Assembly (NCBI GenBank): GCA_022616275.1
Contig: JAKEFB010000157.1
Span: forward strand, 1-64,000
DNA: 64,000 nt
Direction of reading: 5' to 3'
Source: Chloroflexota bacterium
Lineage (GTDB): Bacteria; Chloroflexota; Anaerolineae; Promineifilales; Promineifilaceae
Within the stretch, counting starts at the first letter, position 1, and the number at the start of each line of letters is the position of its first letter. A model generated the notes under the pieces. It ran no database searches. It saw only the letters and a program-made list of their open reading frames with translations, and was not told the DNA's origin. Positions 25,400 to 33,794 of this stretch are shown one piece after another. Both the position numbers and the translations under genes were made by a program.

Positions 25400-26611
25400 A
25401 TGATGATCACCACTTATCGCCAATTTGGCGGCCGCCACCCGGAAACGGCGGCCATTAAAAACATCCTGGCCGCGAAAGGCGTGGTCGCCCCACACACGGG
25501 CCGGCCCTTTTCCGAGGCCATGCTCCTGGGTATTGGCGGTGGCCTGGGCATCGGCTACATCCTGTGGGAATTTAAGGCCCACGAAACGGCCATCCTGGTG
25601 CTGGCCTTCGGCTACAAGTGGAATTACCCGGTGGAATACATGACCGGCCTCGCCCGGCGCGCCGGAATGAAGGCCGTCGTCAAAGAGACCGGCGGCATGA
25701 AGGCGGCCGGCGCCCAGCTCCGGGAAGCGCTCCAGGCCGGCCAGCCGGCCACCGCCTGGGTGGACCCGGCTAACCTGCCCTATTTTCACCTGCCGGCCCT
25801 GTATGACGGCTGCCTGGGCCACGTCGTCACCGTGGCCGGCCTGGAAGACGGCTGCGCCACGCTCGACGACCGCTCGCAACGGCCGCTGACCGTCGAAGCC
25901 GAAGCGCTGGCCGCAGCCAGGGCGCGGATCGCTTCCTATAAGAACCGCTTGCTGCTACTGGAACCGGGCGAGCCTTTTGACCTGGAAACGGCCATTTGGA
26001 ACGGCATTGGCGACTGCCTGGAATACCTGGGCGGCTCTTCGACCACCTTTGCCCTGCCGGTCATCCTCAAGTGGGCCAGACTGCTGACAGACACCAGGAA
26101 CCAGAAAGGCTGGCCAGTAGTCTTCAAGAACCGGGTGGGGCTGTACACGACCTTGAAATCTATTTTCGAGGGGATAGAACTGGGGCAAACGGGGGGTGGC
26201 GGGCTACGCGATCTCTACGCCAGCTTCCTGGTCGAGGCCGGCGACGTCGCCAACCGGCCGGAACTTCGCCAGGCGGCCAACCAATATCGCGGGGTGGCCG
26301 GCCGGTGGTCGGCCCTGGCCCAGGCCACCCTGCCCGATGAAGTCCCGGTCTTCCGGGAGACGAAAGAACTGCTCACCCGGCGCTACGAACTATTGATTGA
26401 GCAGGGCAGGGACGCCTTTGACGGCATTGCCGCCATCAGCGGCCGGATCAACGAGCTGGACGCCGCATTAAAACGGGACTTCCCCCTGGACGACAAAGGC
26501 GTGCAGCAGCTCTTCGCCGGCCTCCAGGAACACCTCGTCGCCATCCACCAGGCCGAAAAAGAAGCCCTGGCCGCCCTGAGCGAGGCTTACCAACAACGCC
26601 CCGGCTCATAA
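25400..26611 (+). CDS. BtrH N-terminal / DUF4872 domain protein
   Basis: A 403-residue protein with a strong GGAGG before the ATG at 25400. The N-terminal half resembles the butirosin BtrH N-terminal domain ('GGRHPETAAIKNILAAKGV', 'FSEAMLLGIGGGLGIGYILWEF', 'HVVTVAGLEDG'), a papain-like acyltransferase fold; the C-terminal half is helical, as in DUF4872. BtrH moves a gamma-glutamyl-aminobutyryl group from an acyl carrier protein to an aminoglycoside; in genomes without butirosin the role is unknown. The surrounding radical SAM, methyltransferase and exporter genes are compatible with specialised metabolism, but the operon is divergent. Confidence 0.75.
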   Translation: MMITTYRQFGGRHPETAAIKNILAAKGVVAPHTGRPFSEAMLLGIGGGLGIGYILWEFKAHETAILVLAFGYKWNYPVEYMTGLARRAGMKAVVKETGGMKAAGAQLREALQAGQPATAWVDPANLPYFHLPALYDGCLGHVVTVAGLEDGCATLDDRSQRPLTVEAEALAAARARIASYKNRLLLLEPGEPFDLETAIWNGIGDCLEYLGGSSTTFALPVILKWARLLTDTRNQKGWPVVFKNRVGLYTTLKSIFEGIELGQTGGGGLRDLYASFLVEAGDVANRPELRQAANQYRGVAGRWSALAQATLPDEVPVFRETKELLTRRYELLIEQGRDAFDGIAAISGRINELDAALKRDFPLDDKGVQQLFAGLQEHLVAIHQAEKEALAALSEAYQQRPGS

Positions 26612-26642
26612 TCAGCGCCGATCAGCGTTCACCTGCGTCCTA

Positions 26643-28643
26643 TTAGACCAAAAACGGCAAAGGGTCCACCACGTCTGGCTCGACGAAGCCGCTCAAGCCG
26701 ATGCCCGGCCGCTGCACCGTCAGGTGCAGGTGCGGGCCGGTACTGTTGCCGGTGCTGCCGGCCAGCCCCAGAACCGTCTGGCCGGCAACGACCTGGCTGC
26801 CCACCTGGATGTCCGGCGCAAACTGGTCCAGGTGGCCGTACCAGCTCACGTAGCCGTTCTGGTGGTCCACCCGCACGTACCGGCCGTACCCCAGGCTGCC
26901 AATGTCCCGCACCCGGTCCACCACCCCGTCCATCACCGGCACAATGAGTTCGCCGGTCAGGGCAAAGAGGTCAATCCCCTCGTGCAAGCCGTAGTCGCGC
27001 TGGATGCCGAAGTGGCCGTTGATCTGGAGCGGCCGGCCGCGGATCGGGTAAACAAAGCGAGGGAACGGCCCGTCGCGGTTCAGCCGGGCCAGCTCGGCCT
27101 TGATCCGGTTCATGTCCTTGAGCGCCCACTCGTCGCCGGCCCAACGGTACAAGACCAGCCCCGCCACCTGCTGCCCGCCCTGGTTATTCCAGCCCCGGAC
27201 GGCTTCCACGGCCGCCCGGACCACCATCGGCCCTTTGTCGTCCACCCAGCCAGCCGGCCCATTGTCAAACTTCCAGAGGTGGTTGAACTCGGAAATCAAC
27301 ACCGGCCGCACCCGGTAACTGCCGGGCAGCTCGGCCATCAGGGTACGGCAGCAGCCCGAAAAGTTAAGATATTGCCAGGTGAGGGGCGCATTTTGGAATT
27401 TGAACTCCGACCAGCAGAGGAGGTGATTGGGGCCGCGCACATAGCCATGCAGGTCCACAAACTCGGCCCCGGTCACGTTGGCCCAGATGCGGCGGAACCA
27501 ATTGCGATTATCCGAACCGGGGCCGAAGAAGGGGTCTACCGGGGCCGGGGCAAAGCGGGCGCCCAGGCCGGCCCGGATTTGATTGTAAACGGCCGCCACC
27601 CGCTCCGGCGTCAGGCCGCCGCCCGGCCATTCGCGTGGGTTGTTCGGCTCGTTGCCCACCGTCCAGCCCCAAATTCCCTGGCTCTGCTGGACGGTCTGGC
27701 GGCAGGCGGCGACAAAGCGCGTCTCGGCCTCCCCGGCCGGCGGCAGCGTGCCCTGCCCACCCAGGTCGGTGGACCAGGAGTAACGCAGGTTGACCACGAC
27801 CTTCAGCCCGGCGGCGGCCGCGGCCGAATAGTTGAGGGGCAGCGGTTGGTCGCGGATAAAGACGACAACGTACGCCCAACCAGGCACACCGTTATTCATC
27901 ATCCAGCGGCAGCCCGGCCCCGGCCCGTTGCCGTCCGGCACATCGTGGATACCTAAAGGGGTAAATTGCTCGGCCTGGCCGCCCAGCCGCAGTCTGAGTT
28001 CCTCGGGTGTGGCCGCCAGAACTGGTTGGAAGGCCACGCCAGGGTAATGGCGCCGGAAAAAGCCCTCCAGGTCGGTCCCGTCGTCGCCTGGCCCCCAGGC
28101 GTAGGGGTTCACGGCAATCACCCGGCGGACGTCCAGGTCGCCAATGCCGGCATCGTCGGCACTGTTGCCCAGCGTCAGGCGTTGGGTGTCCCAGGTCGCC
28201 TCGACGACTGCTTTGGCCCAGGGCTTGTCGGCGTCCGGGGGCAAGAGGATGTAGATGCGCTCGTAGGGCACGCGCGGCCGGCCGCGGGTGGGGGACGGCG
28301 GCGTCGTGACCGTGACGGGTTTGACGGCGACGGCGCTCAGGTCGCGCCGGACCTCCTCGGCCGTGCGGGCTGCCACCGGCTCGAACTCCACTCCCGGGTA
28401 GTGCGTCTGGAAGAAACCCGCCAAGCCATGGCCGTCGTCGCCCGGCCCCCAGGCCTCGGGGTTGACGGCAATGACCTTACGCCGATCCAGGTTGCCGACA
28501 CCGGCGTCGTCGGCGCTGCCGCCAATCGTCCGCCGGAACTGCCAGCTCGCATCCACAGCCGCCAGCGCCCACTCCCTATCGGCCGTGGGCGGCAACAAGA
28601 TGTAAATACGGTCATACTGGACCCGGGGGTCACCACGCGCCAT
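26643..28643 (-). CDS. Modular M23 metallopeptidase with glycosidase-like middle domain
   Basis: A 666-residue protein in three parts. Residues 1-about 215 are two copies of an 85-residue domain ('YDRIYILLPPTADREWA ... VIAVNPEAWGPGDDG'). Residues about 235-510 look like a TIM-barrel glycoside hydrolase, with 'WTVGNEPNNPREWPGG' and 'FVDLHGYVRG'. Residues about 540-655 are an M23 endopeptidase with zinc ligands H554, D558 and H638-L-H640. M23 enzymes cut peptidoglycan cross-links. No signal peptide or membrane helix is visible, so export is unexplained. The middle domain may bind rather than cleave glycan. Confidence 0.82.
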   Translation of the reverse strand: MARGDPRVQYDRIYILLPPTADREWALAAVDASWQFRRTIGGSADDAGVGNLDRRKVIAVNPEAWGPGDDGHGLAGFFQTHYPGVEFEPVAARTAEEVRRDLSAVAVKPVTVTTPPSPTRGRPRVPYERIYILLPPDADKPWAKAVVEATWDTQRLTLGNSADDAGIGDLDVRRVIAVNPYAWGPGDDGTDLEGFFRRHYPGVAFQPVLAATPEELRLRLGGQAEQFTPLGIHDVPDGNGPGPGCRWMMNNGVPGWAYVVVFIRDQPLPLNYSAAAAAGLKVVVNLRYSWSTDLGGQGTLPPAGEAETRFVAACRQTVQQSQGIWGWTVGNEPNNPREWPGGGLTPERVAAVYNQIRAGLGARFAPAPVDPFFGPGSDNRNWFRRIWANVTGAEFVDLHGYVRGPNHLLCWSEFKFQNAPLTWQYLNFSGCCRTLMAELPGSYRVRPVLISEFNHLWKFDNGPAGWVDDKGPMVVRAAVEAVRGWNNQGGQQVAGLVLYRWAGDEWALKDMNRIKAELARLNRDGPFPRFVYPIRGRPLQINGHFGIQRDYGLHEGIDLFALTGELIVPVMDGVVDRVRDIGSLGYGRYVRVDHQNGYVSWYGHLDQFAPDIQVGSQVVAGQTVLGLAGSTGNSTGPHLHLTVQRPGIGLSGFVEPDVVDPLPFLV

Positions 28644-28662
28644 AGATTCTCCTGCTAATCCC

Positions 28663-28731
28663 AGACCCCGCAGGTCGGGGCGCGTTCCGTGCCCGGGGCA
28701 CGAAACGTGCCCTTGGAGACCTGCGGGGTCT
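28663..28731. terminator. Nested hairpin after the ABC exporter gene
   Basis: A 14-bp arm AGACCCCGCAGGTC (28663-28676) pairs with 28718-28731; within it CGTGCCC/GGGCACG form an inner hairpin. The exporter's stop codon overlaps the outer arm. No U-tract, so it may be a structural repeat rather than an intrinsic terminator. Confidence 0.55.
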
Positions 28732-30701
28732 TACGATGCTTCGGCCGTCACCACCCGGAATTGGGTCTCGTAGAGGGTGGCGTACAGCCCACCCTGGGCC
28801 AGCAACTCGGCATGAGTGCCCGTCTCCACCAGCCGGCCGCGGTCCATAACCAGGATCTTGTCGGCCGCCAGAATAGTGGACAGGCGGTGGGCAATGACCA
28901 GGCTGGTCCGTCCCCGCATCACCCGGCTGAGCGCTTCCTGGATCAGGGCCTCGGACAACGAGTCCAGGTGGGACGTAGCTTCGTCCAGGACCAGGATACG
29001 CGGGTCTTTCAAAATGACTCGGGCAATGGCCATGCGCTGCCGCTCGCCGCCGCTCAACCGGTAGCCCCGCTCGCCGACCACGGTGTCGTAGCCGTCCGGC
29101 AGCCCCACGACGAAATCGTGAATGTTGGCCGCCTGAGCCGCGGCCACCACTTCAGCCTGGGTCGCCTCCGGCCGGGCGTAGAGCAGGTTGGCCCGAATCG
29201 TGTCGTAGAAGAGATAGGTGTCCTGGGTGACCATGCCGATGTTCTCGGACAGGGAGTCCAGGGTCACATCACGCAGGTCGTGGCCGTCCAGCAGCCCCCG
29301 GCCCTCCGTCGGGTCATAGAGGCGGGGAATCAGGTAGGTAATGGACGTCTTCCCCGCCCCACTTGGCCCGACCAGGGCCGCCAGTTGGCCGGGTTCAATG
29401 GTAAAGCTGACGTCCCGTAGCGCCCAACGCCGCTCCGGCGGGGCAGACTGGCCATCGCTCGATTCCTGGCCGTCCGGTTCCTGGCCATTGCCCTCCTTTT
29501 GCCGGCCGCGCTTCAGCAGCGCTATCCGGTCCCCACCCCACATGCGGGTTACTTCGGTCAGGCCCATCGGCCGGTCTTCGTCCTCTTCCAGGTAACTGAA
29601 GGAGACGTTGTCAAACTCGATCCGCCCCTGGACCTGCCCCAGGGATCGGGCCCCGGGCTTCTCCTGGATTTCTATGGGAATGTCCAGGGCCTCAAAGACC
29701 CGCTCAAAGCTGACCATGCTCTGGGCAAATTCCACCGGCGCGTTGGTCAACGACATCAACGGCCCGTACAGTTGGGTCAGGTAGGCGCCAAAGGCGACGA
29801 TGGTCCCGACAGTAAAGCGGTCGGCCAGGACCAGGTGGCCGCCAACCCAGAAGACCAGGGCCGTGCCGATGGCGCTGACGATGCTCAAGGAGAGGAAAAA
29901 CCACTGGCTGACGACGGCCGACTGAACGCCATTGTCCCGCACCCCGGCGGCATGTTGCGCAAAACGGCCGATTTCGTGCTTCTCCCGGCCGAACAACTTG
30001 ACCAGCAAGGCCCCGCTGACGTTTAGCGTCTCGTTCATGCTGGCGTTCATCTCGGCGTTCAACTCCATCGAGCGGCGGCGGATGTCCCGCAGCACCCGGC
30101 CGACCCGGCGGGCCGGGATAATGAACAGGGGCAGGATAACCAGGCCCAGCAGCGTCAGGCGCCATTCCAGGGCCAACATAATGGCCAGGGTGGAGACCAG
30201 CGACACGACGTTGGAAATAATGCTGACCAAGGTCCCAGTCACCGCTCGCTGCGCGCCGACCACGTCGTTATTTAGCCGGGACATCAGCTCGCCGGTGCGG
30301 GTCTTGGTGAAAAAGCGCAGCGACATCCGTTGCATGTGCTCGTACAGCGCCCGGCGCAGGTCGTAAATCATGCCCTCGCCCACCTGGGCGCTCAACCGGC
30401 GCTGCCAGACACCGATCAGGCCGTTCACCAGGGGAATGGCAATCATTCCCAGCGCCAGCAGGTTCAGCCGCCCGACGTCCCGGTTGGGCAGGGCGTTGTC
30501 AATCAGGTCGCGAAAGAGCAGGGGCGAAATGAGCGACACGCCGGAAATCAGAAAGATAGTCAACAGCAGCCCCAGCACCCGCCAGCGCTGCGGCCGGGAA
30601 AACTCCCAGACTCGCCACAGCAGCGAGCGGGAGACCTTCGGCCGGTCCTGCTTCTCGTCGTGGCTTAAATAAGCCCACCAACCACTACCACCTTGCCACA
30701 T
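28731..30701 (-). CDS. ABC exporter, fused permease and ATPase
   Basis: A 656-residue half-transporter of the ABCB/MsbA type: six membrane helices (about residues 45-330) then an ATPase with Walker A 'GPSGAGKTS', signature 'LSGGERQR', Walker B 'ILVLDEATSHLD' and switch His in 'VIAHRLST'. It probably works as a homodimer; substrates may be lipids, peptides or drugs. An insertion of about 45 Gly/Gln/Pro-rich residues lies between the first strands of the ATPase. The ATG at 30701 is chosen because AAGGAG precedes it; that site sits inside a hairpin. Confidence 0.92.
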   Translation of the reverse strand: MWQGGSGWWAYLSHDEKQDRPKVSRSLLWRVWEFSRPQRWRVLGLLLTIFLISGVSLISPLLFRDLIDNALPNRDVGRLNLLALGMIAIPLVNGLIGVWQRRLSAQVGEGMIYDLRRALYEHMQRMSLRFFTKTRTGELMSRLNNDVVGAQRAVTGTLVSIISNVVSLVSTLAIMLALEWRLTLLGLVILPLFIIPARRVGRVLRDIRRRSMELNAEMNASMNETLNVSGALLVKLFGREKHEIGRFAQHAAGVRDNGVQSAVVSQWFFLSLSIVSAIGTALVFWVGGHLVLADRFTVGTIVAFGAYLTQLYGPLMSLTNAPVEFAQSMVSFERVFEALDIPIEIQEKPGARSLGQVQGRIEFDNVSFSYLEEDEDRPMGLTEVTRMWGGDRIALLKRGRQKEGNGQEPDGQESSDGQSAPPERRWALRDVSFTIEPGQLAALVGPSGAGKTSITYLIPRLYDPTEGRGLLDGHDLRDVTLDSLSENIGMVTQDTYLFYDTIRANLLYARPEATQAEVVAAAQAANIHDFVVGLPDGYDTVVGERGYRLSGGERQRMAIARVILKDPRILVLDEATSHLDSLSEALIQEALSRVMRGRTSLVIAHRLSTILAADKILVMDRGRLVETGTHAELLAQGGLYATLYETQFRVVTAEAS

Positions 30702-30703
30702 AC

Positions 30704-30720
30704 TGAACTCCTTGAGTTCA
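30704..30720 (-). promoter_or_regulatory. Hairpin enclosing the ABC exporter's ribosome-binding site
   Basis: On the mRNA strand TGAACTC-AAG-GAGTTCA forms a 7-bp stem with the AAGGAG in loop and 3' stem, ending 2 nt before the ATG. It could limit initiation. Confidence 0.45.
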
Positions 30721-30795
30721 GTAATCAAGTAATTAAGTAATTAAGTAATTAGCTTTGCCAATTACCTAATTACCCAATTACCCAATTACTTAAAC
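30721..30795. repeat. AT-rich TAATTA-word tract
   Basis: Three GTAATTAA-type words are followed by several AATTACCC words; the two sets are partly complementary. It lies upstream of the ABC exporter and after the SDR gene. Confidence 0.8.
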
Positions 30796-30818
30796 CACAA
30801 AATATCTCCAGGCAATTC

Positions 30819-31616
30819 CTACAGTAGGCCGCTATATCGCCCGCCATCTACCAGCAACATCACCCCGGTCACGTAGCTGGCGGCCGGGGAGACGAGGAAA
30901 GCGGCTACTTTACCGAACTCCTCCGGCCGGCCCATCCGTCCCAGGGGCACGGCGGCCGTCACTTTGGCCTTTTCTTCGCCAATCGTCGTCTGGTTGCGGC
31001 CGGCGTTGTAGGTCATGATCTCTTCCACCCGCTCGGTCGCCGTCCAGCCGGGCAAGATGGAGTTCACACGGATACCCTCCGGTCCTAGCTCCTGGGACAG
31101 CGACTTGGTCAGCCCAGCCACGGCCGGCCGGATGGCGTTGGATAGGAACAAGTTGGGAATGGGCTGTTTGACCGAGACACTGGTCACGGTCAGGATGCTG
31201 GCCGCCTGGCTGTGGCGCAGGTGCGGCAGGGCAGCACGGATGAGGTAGACGGCGCTCATCAAGGTCAACCGGACGCCCTTTTCCCAGGCGTCCAGGTCCA
31301 GCGTGTCAAAGGTGCCACCGGGCGGGCCGCCGGCGTTGGTAATCAGGATGTCCAGGCCGCCAAAGGTGGCTGCCGCCTGCTCGACCAGCCTTTCGGCTTC
31401 TTCCCGGACGGCCACGTCGGCCCGCAGGGCGGCCACGGCCGCGCCCGGTCCTACCGCGTCAAACAGTTGCTGCCGGGCCTCTTCCAGCCGGTCGTCGTCC
31501 CGGCCGGAAATGACCACTTTGGCCCCTTCCCTGGCCAACTCCAGCGCCGCCGCCAGGCCCAGCCCCCGGCTAGAGGCAGCCACCAGCGCAATTTTGTCCT
31601 TCAGTCCCAGGTCCAT
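30819..31616 (-). CDS. SDR-family oxidoreductase with degenerate active site
   Basis: A 265-residue classical-length SDR resembling FabG. The cofactor motif is A-A-S-S-R-G-L-G instead of T-G-x3-G-x-G, and the expected Y-x3-K is replaced by residues of 'NLFLSNAIRPAVAGLTK'; N-A-G-G ('ITNAGGPPGG') and the C-terminal 'VTGVMLLVDGG' are present. This matches the atypical 'BKR-like SDR-like' subgroup known to lack the perfect catalytic tetrad. Reductase activity should not be assumed. It stands alone between the ABC and PPOX genes. Confidence 0.82.
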   Translation of the reverse strand: MDLGLKDKIALVAASSRGLGLAAALELAREGAKVVISGRDDDRLEEARQQLFDAVGPGAAVAALRADVAVREEAERLVEQAAATFGGLDILITNAGGPPGGTFDTLDLDAWEKGVRLTLMSAVYLIRAALPHLRHSQAASILTVTSVSVKQPIPNLFLSNAIRPAVAGLTKSLSQELGPEGIRVNSILPGWTATERVEEIMTYNAGRNQTTIGEEKAKVTAAVPLGRMGRPEEFGKVAAFLVSPAASYVTGVMLLVDGGRYSGLL

Positions 31617-31640
31617 CTGTCGCTTGTCCTTTTATTAAAA

Positions 31641-31701
31641 GTAACCTCCCGGGGGTTTGGCGCCAGAGGTCGGCAGTAAGCATTAACCTCCGGGAGGTTA
31701 T
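31641..31701. repeat. 61-bp hairpin element, copy 2
   Basis: Same element as at 23073: left arm GTAACCTCCCGGGGGTT, right arm ending near 31701, loop CGCCAGAGGTCGGCAG. One arm mismatch and a terminal G-T pair relative to a perfect stem. Confidence 0.88.
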
Positions 31702-31709
31702 TTCCACGA

Positions 31710-32126
31710 TTAATCTTTACCGGGAACGGAACGAGCATTGGGCGCGAAGCCCGTCCCCTCGATCCCCCAACTGACGATCCGCTCCGGCCGGATACGGAAC
31801 ATCTCCGGATCAAAACCCGGCCCGATTGTTTCGCCGCCCGTGTCTAAAATTTCGGCCTCACCCCGGATCTCAATCCCGCGCGCCCGCCAGGGATTGACGG
31901 AAGGCAAATCGTCAATGACAAAGGCCACCTGCGGGTGGCGCTGGACATCGCGGAATTTCTTCCGCCGGGCAAAGGCGTGACCGCCGATGTCAATGGTGTC
32001 CAGGTCAGGATTGTAGCGGAACCCGACCGGGACCACGTGCGGCTGGCCGCTTGGGCCAACTGTGGCCAGGCGGCCCAGAAGCTGGCTCTTCAGATAGGCA
32101 ATTTCGGCTGAGGTAAAAACAGTCAT
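31710..32126 (-). CDS. PPOX-class F420-dependent oxidoreductase
   Basis: A 138-residue split-barrel flavin/F420-binding protein with GGAGG before the ATG. 'FTSAEIAYLKSQLLGRLATVGPSGQPHVVPVGF' and 'GGHAFARRKKFRDVQRHPQVAFVIDD' match the PPOX-class F420-dependent family. Such enzymes reduce quinones, biliverdin or fatty acids with F420H2; the substrate is unknown. It supports an F420-using host. Confidence 0.85.
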   Translation of the reverse strand: MTVFTSAEIAYLKSQLLGRLATVGPSGQPHVVPVGFRYNPDLDTIDIGGHAFARRKKFRDVQRHPQVAFVIDDLPSVNPWRARGIEIRGEAEILDTGGETIGPGFDPEMFRIRPERIVSWGIEGTGFAPNARSVPGKD

Positions 32127-32318
32127 GGTTTCCTCCGCTTACCATATCAGTTCAAGTATAACGCCTGTCCCTTGTTCACGAAACTGGACTTTAGAATAGG
32201 ATACACTCAGCACGGTCACAAAATGAGAGAGTGAGTTTCACCCGTGAATTCATCCCGTTCGAAGAGCGGTTTTCACCTTATCACCCCCTCTCCCCCTCCC
32301 CTCTGCCCCCTGCCCCCG
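32127..32318. other. Spacer with C-rich pyrimidine tract
   Basis: No gene seen. The last 50 bp before the fhaB stop are almost pure pyrimidine (CCCTCTCCCC words). Confidence 0.6.
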
Positions 32319-32765
32319 CTAAAATTCAATCTTCAGCCGGGTAGCGCCAATGGTAATTACGTCCCCGGCCGTTACCACGGCCGCGCCGTCCAGCGGCAGG
32401 TCGTTGAGCAGCGTGCCGTTGCGGCTGCCCAGGTCTTCCAGCCACCACTGGTTGCCGCGCAGCGAGATGAGGGCGTGCTCGTTGGAGGCGTAGCTGTCGT
32501 CCAGGACGAGCGTGTTGCCCGGCGCCCGGCCGATGCTGGTAACAGGCAAGAGCGGAAACGTTTCGCTGCTTTCCGGCGCCGCCCCATCGGCCAGTACCCG
32601 CAGCGCCCCATGCTGCCGCTGGCGCGCGGCCAATTCGGCCGCCGTCAGGCGCATGTCCTTGTAAATCAACCAGCCAATGGTCGCCAGGAAAAGCAGCAAC
32701 AGGGCTGCGCTGGCCAGGCGCAAGATGAACAGGGTAAGTGCAGGGTCCATTTCCGCCGGGCTCAA
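32319..32765 (-). CDS. fhaB: FhaB-like membrane-anchored FHA-domain protein
   Basis: A 148-residue protein with one N-terminal membrane helix (about 11-34) and a C-terminal FHA phosphothreonine-binding domain: 'TSIGRAPGNTLVLDDSYASNEHALI' and 'LEDLGSRNGTLLND'. Size and topology match actinobacterial FhaB (FipA), which links Ser/Thr kinase signalling to septal peptidoglycan synthesis. Its ATG overlaps the fhaA stop by 4 bp. The pstP, rodA, pbpA and pknB genes that accompany it in Actinobacteria are absent here. Confidence 0.82.
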   Translation of the reverse strand: MSPAEMDPALTLFILRLASAALLLLFLATIGWLIYKDMRLTAAELAARQRQHGALRVLADGAAPESSETFPLLPVTSIGRAPGNTLVLDDSYASNEHALISLRGNQWWLEDLGSRNGTLLNDLPLDGAAVVTAGDVITIGATRLKIEF

Positions 32766-33559
32766 GCGCCGTTCTCGCGGCGCAACGGCACCGTTTCGTC
32801 TCCTTTATAGGCCGGCCCCGGCCGCGCCCCCGCATCCTTTTCGGCTGCGCCTTCCCCGTAGATGAGCGGCACGGTACTCAGGGTAATCACGTCGCCCGGC
32901 CGGAGCACGCTTTCTGTCACCAGTTGGTCGTTGACCATCGTCCCGCCCCGGCTACCCAGGTCATAAATGACAAAGCGGCCGTAACGCCAGCGAATCTGGG
33001 CGTGGTGGCGGCTGACGGCCGGCGCGTCCAGGACAATGTCGTTGTCCGTTTGCCGGCCAATGGTCGTCACCGGCCGGTTCAGGGAAACGTGATGCTTGCC
33101 TTCGACGATCAAAAAGGCGTCGGCCCGTTCCAGGGCTTCCAGCGCCAGGGCGGCCGGGTCAATTCGCCTGGCCCGGGTCTCATCTTCTTCCTCGTCGCTA
33201 TGCTGGCCGGCTTCCACCAGGACCCGCTGCCGGCCGAGCGAGGCGTCAGGCGCCAGTTCCACCGCCGGCGCCCCGCGCAGCGCCAGACCGGCCTGCTGGG
33301 TCAACTGGAGCAGGTAGTCGGCCAGGCGCATCTCCAGGCCGGGGTTTTCGTCCAGGAGTTCGGCGTAATCGGCCGGGTGCAGGTGAACGAGGTAATAATT
33401 GGCCGGCTGGCCGCTCTGCTGGCTGTCTTCCAGGGCGTGGGCCAGCCTGGTGGCAATTTCGGTGGGCACCAGCCGGCCGCCAAAGAGGCGGCTGAAGGAG
33501 CCTTCCACCAGTTGGCGGGCCAGCGCCTCAAATCGGGAGAGGTGATTTCGTTTCCTCAT
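32762..33559 (-). CDS. fhaA: FhaA-like protein (DUF3662 plus FHA domain)
   Basis: A 265-residue soluble protein. Residues 1-about 115 are DUF3662 ('RFEALARQLVEGSFSRLFGGRLVPTEIATRLAHALED'), a linker rich in acidic residues follows, and the C-terminal FHA domain has 'TTIGRQTDNDIVLDAPAVSRHHAQIRW' and 'DLGSRGGTMVND'. FhaA binds phosphorylated partners such as MviN in mycobacteria. No Shine-Dalgarno sequence precedes the ATG; a near-perfect promoter ends 8 bases before it, so the mRNA is probably leaderless. Confidence 0.85.
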   Translation of the reverse strand: MRKRNHLSRFEALARQLVEGSFSRLFGGRLVPTEIATRLAHALEDSQQSGQPANYYLVHLHPADYAELLDENPGLEMRLADYLLQLTQQAGLALRGAPAVELAPDASLGRQRVLVEAGQHSDEEEDETRARRIDPAALALEALERADAFLIVEGKHHVSLNRPVTTIGRQTDNDIVLDAPAVSRHHAQIRWRYGRFVIYDLGSRGGTMVNDQLVTESVLRPGDVITLSTVPLIYGEGAAEKDAGARPGPAYKGDETVPLRRENGA

Positions 33560-33567
33560 CGTGAGGG

Positions 33568-33596
33568 ATTATAGTGACCCTAAAATAGCCCGTCAA
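33568..33596 (-). promoter_or_regulatory. Promoter giving leaderless fhaA mRNA
   Basis: On the minus strand TTGACG (33596-33591), 17-bp spacer, TATAAT (33573-33568), then 8 nt and the fhaA ATG. Confidence 0.8.
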
Positions 33597-33598
33597 TT

Positions 33599-33617
33599 GA
33601 GTTCGGCAGCCGAACTC
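33599..33617. repeat. Dispersed 19-bp palindrome, copy 2
   Basis: GAGTTCGGCAGCCGAACTC lies exactly between the divergent fhaA and selD promoters, 2 bp from the fhaA -35 box and 8 bp from the selD -35 box. Confidence 0.85.
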
Positions 33618-33625
33618 CCCACCCA

Positions 33626-33653
33626 TTGCGCACCCATAGGCCTCCGGTATACT
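33626..33653 (+). promoter_or_regulatory. Putative selD promoter
   Basis: TTGCGC (33626-33631), 16-bp spacer, TATACT (33648-33653). The leader of about 135 nt contains CGCAAAGG and CCTCTGTG reiterated words. Confidence 0.5.
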
Positions 33654-33794
33654 CTTTGTAGAATTTGAGGCAAGGACACTTTTTGACGCAAAGGCGCAAA
33701 GGCGCAAAGATAAACAGTAAAAGACATAAAGAAAACCCTCTGTGCCCTCTCTGTGAACCTCTGTGTCTCCTCTGTGTAACTTAAAGGATCTTTA

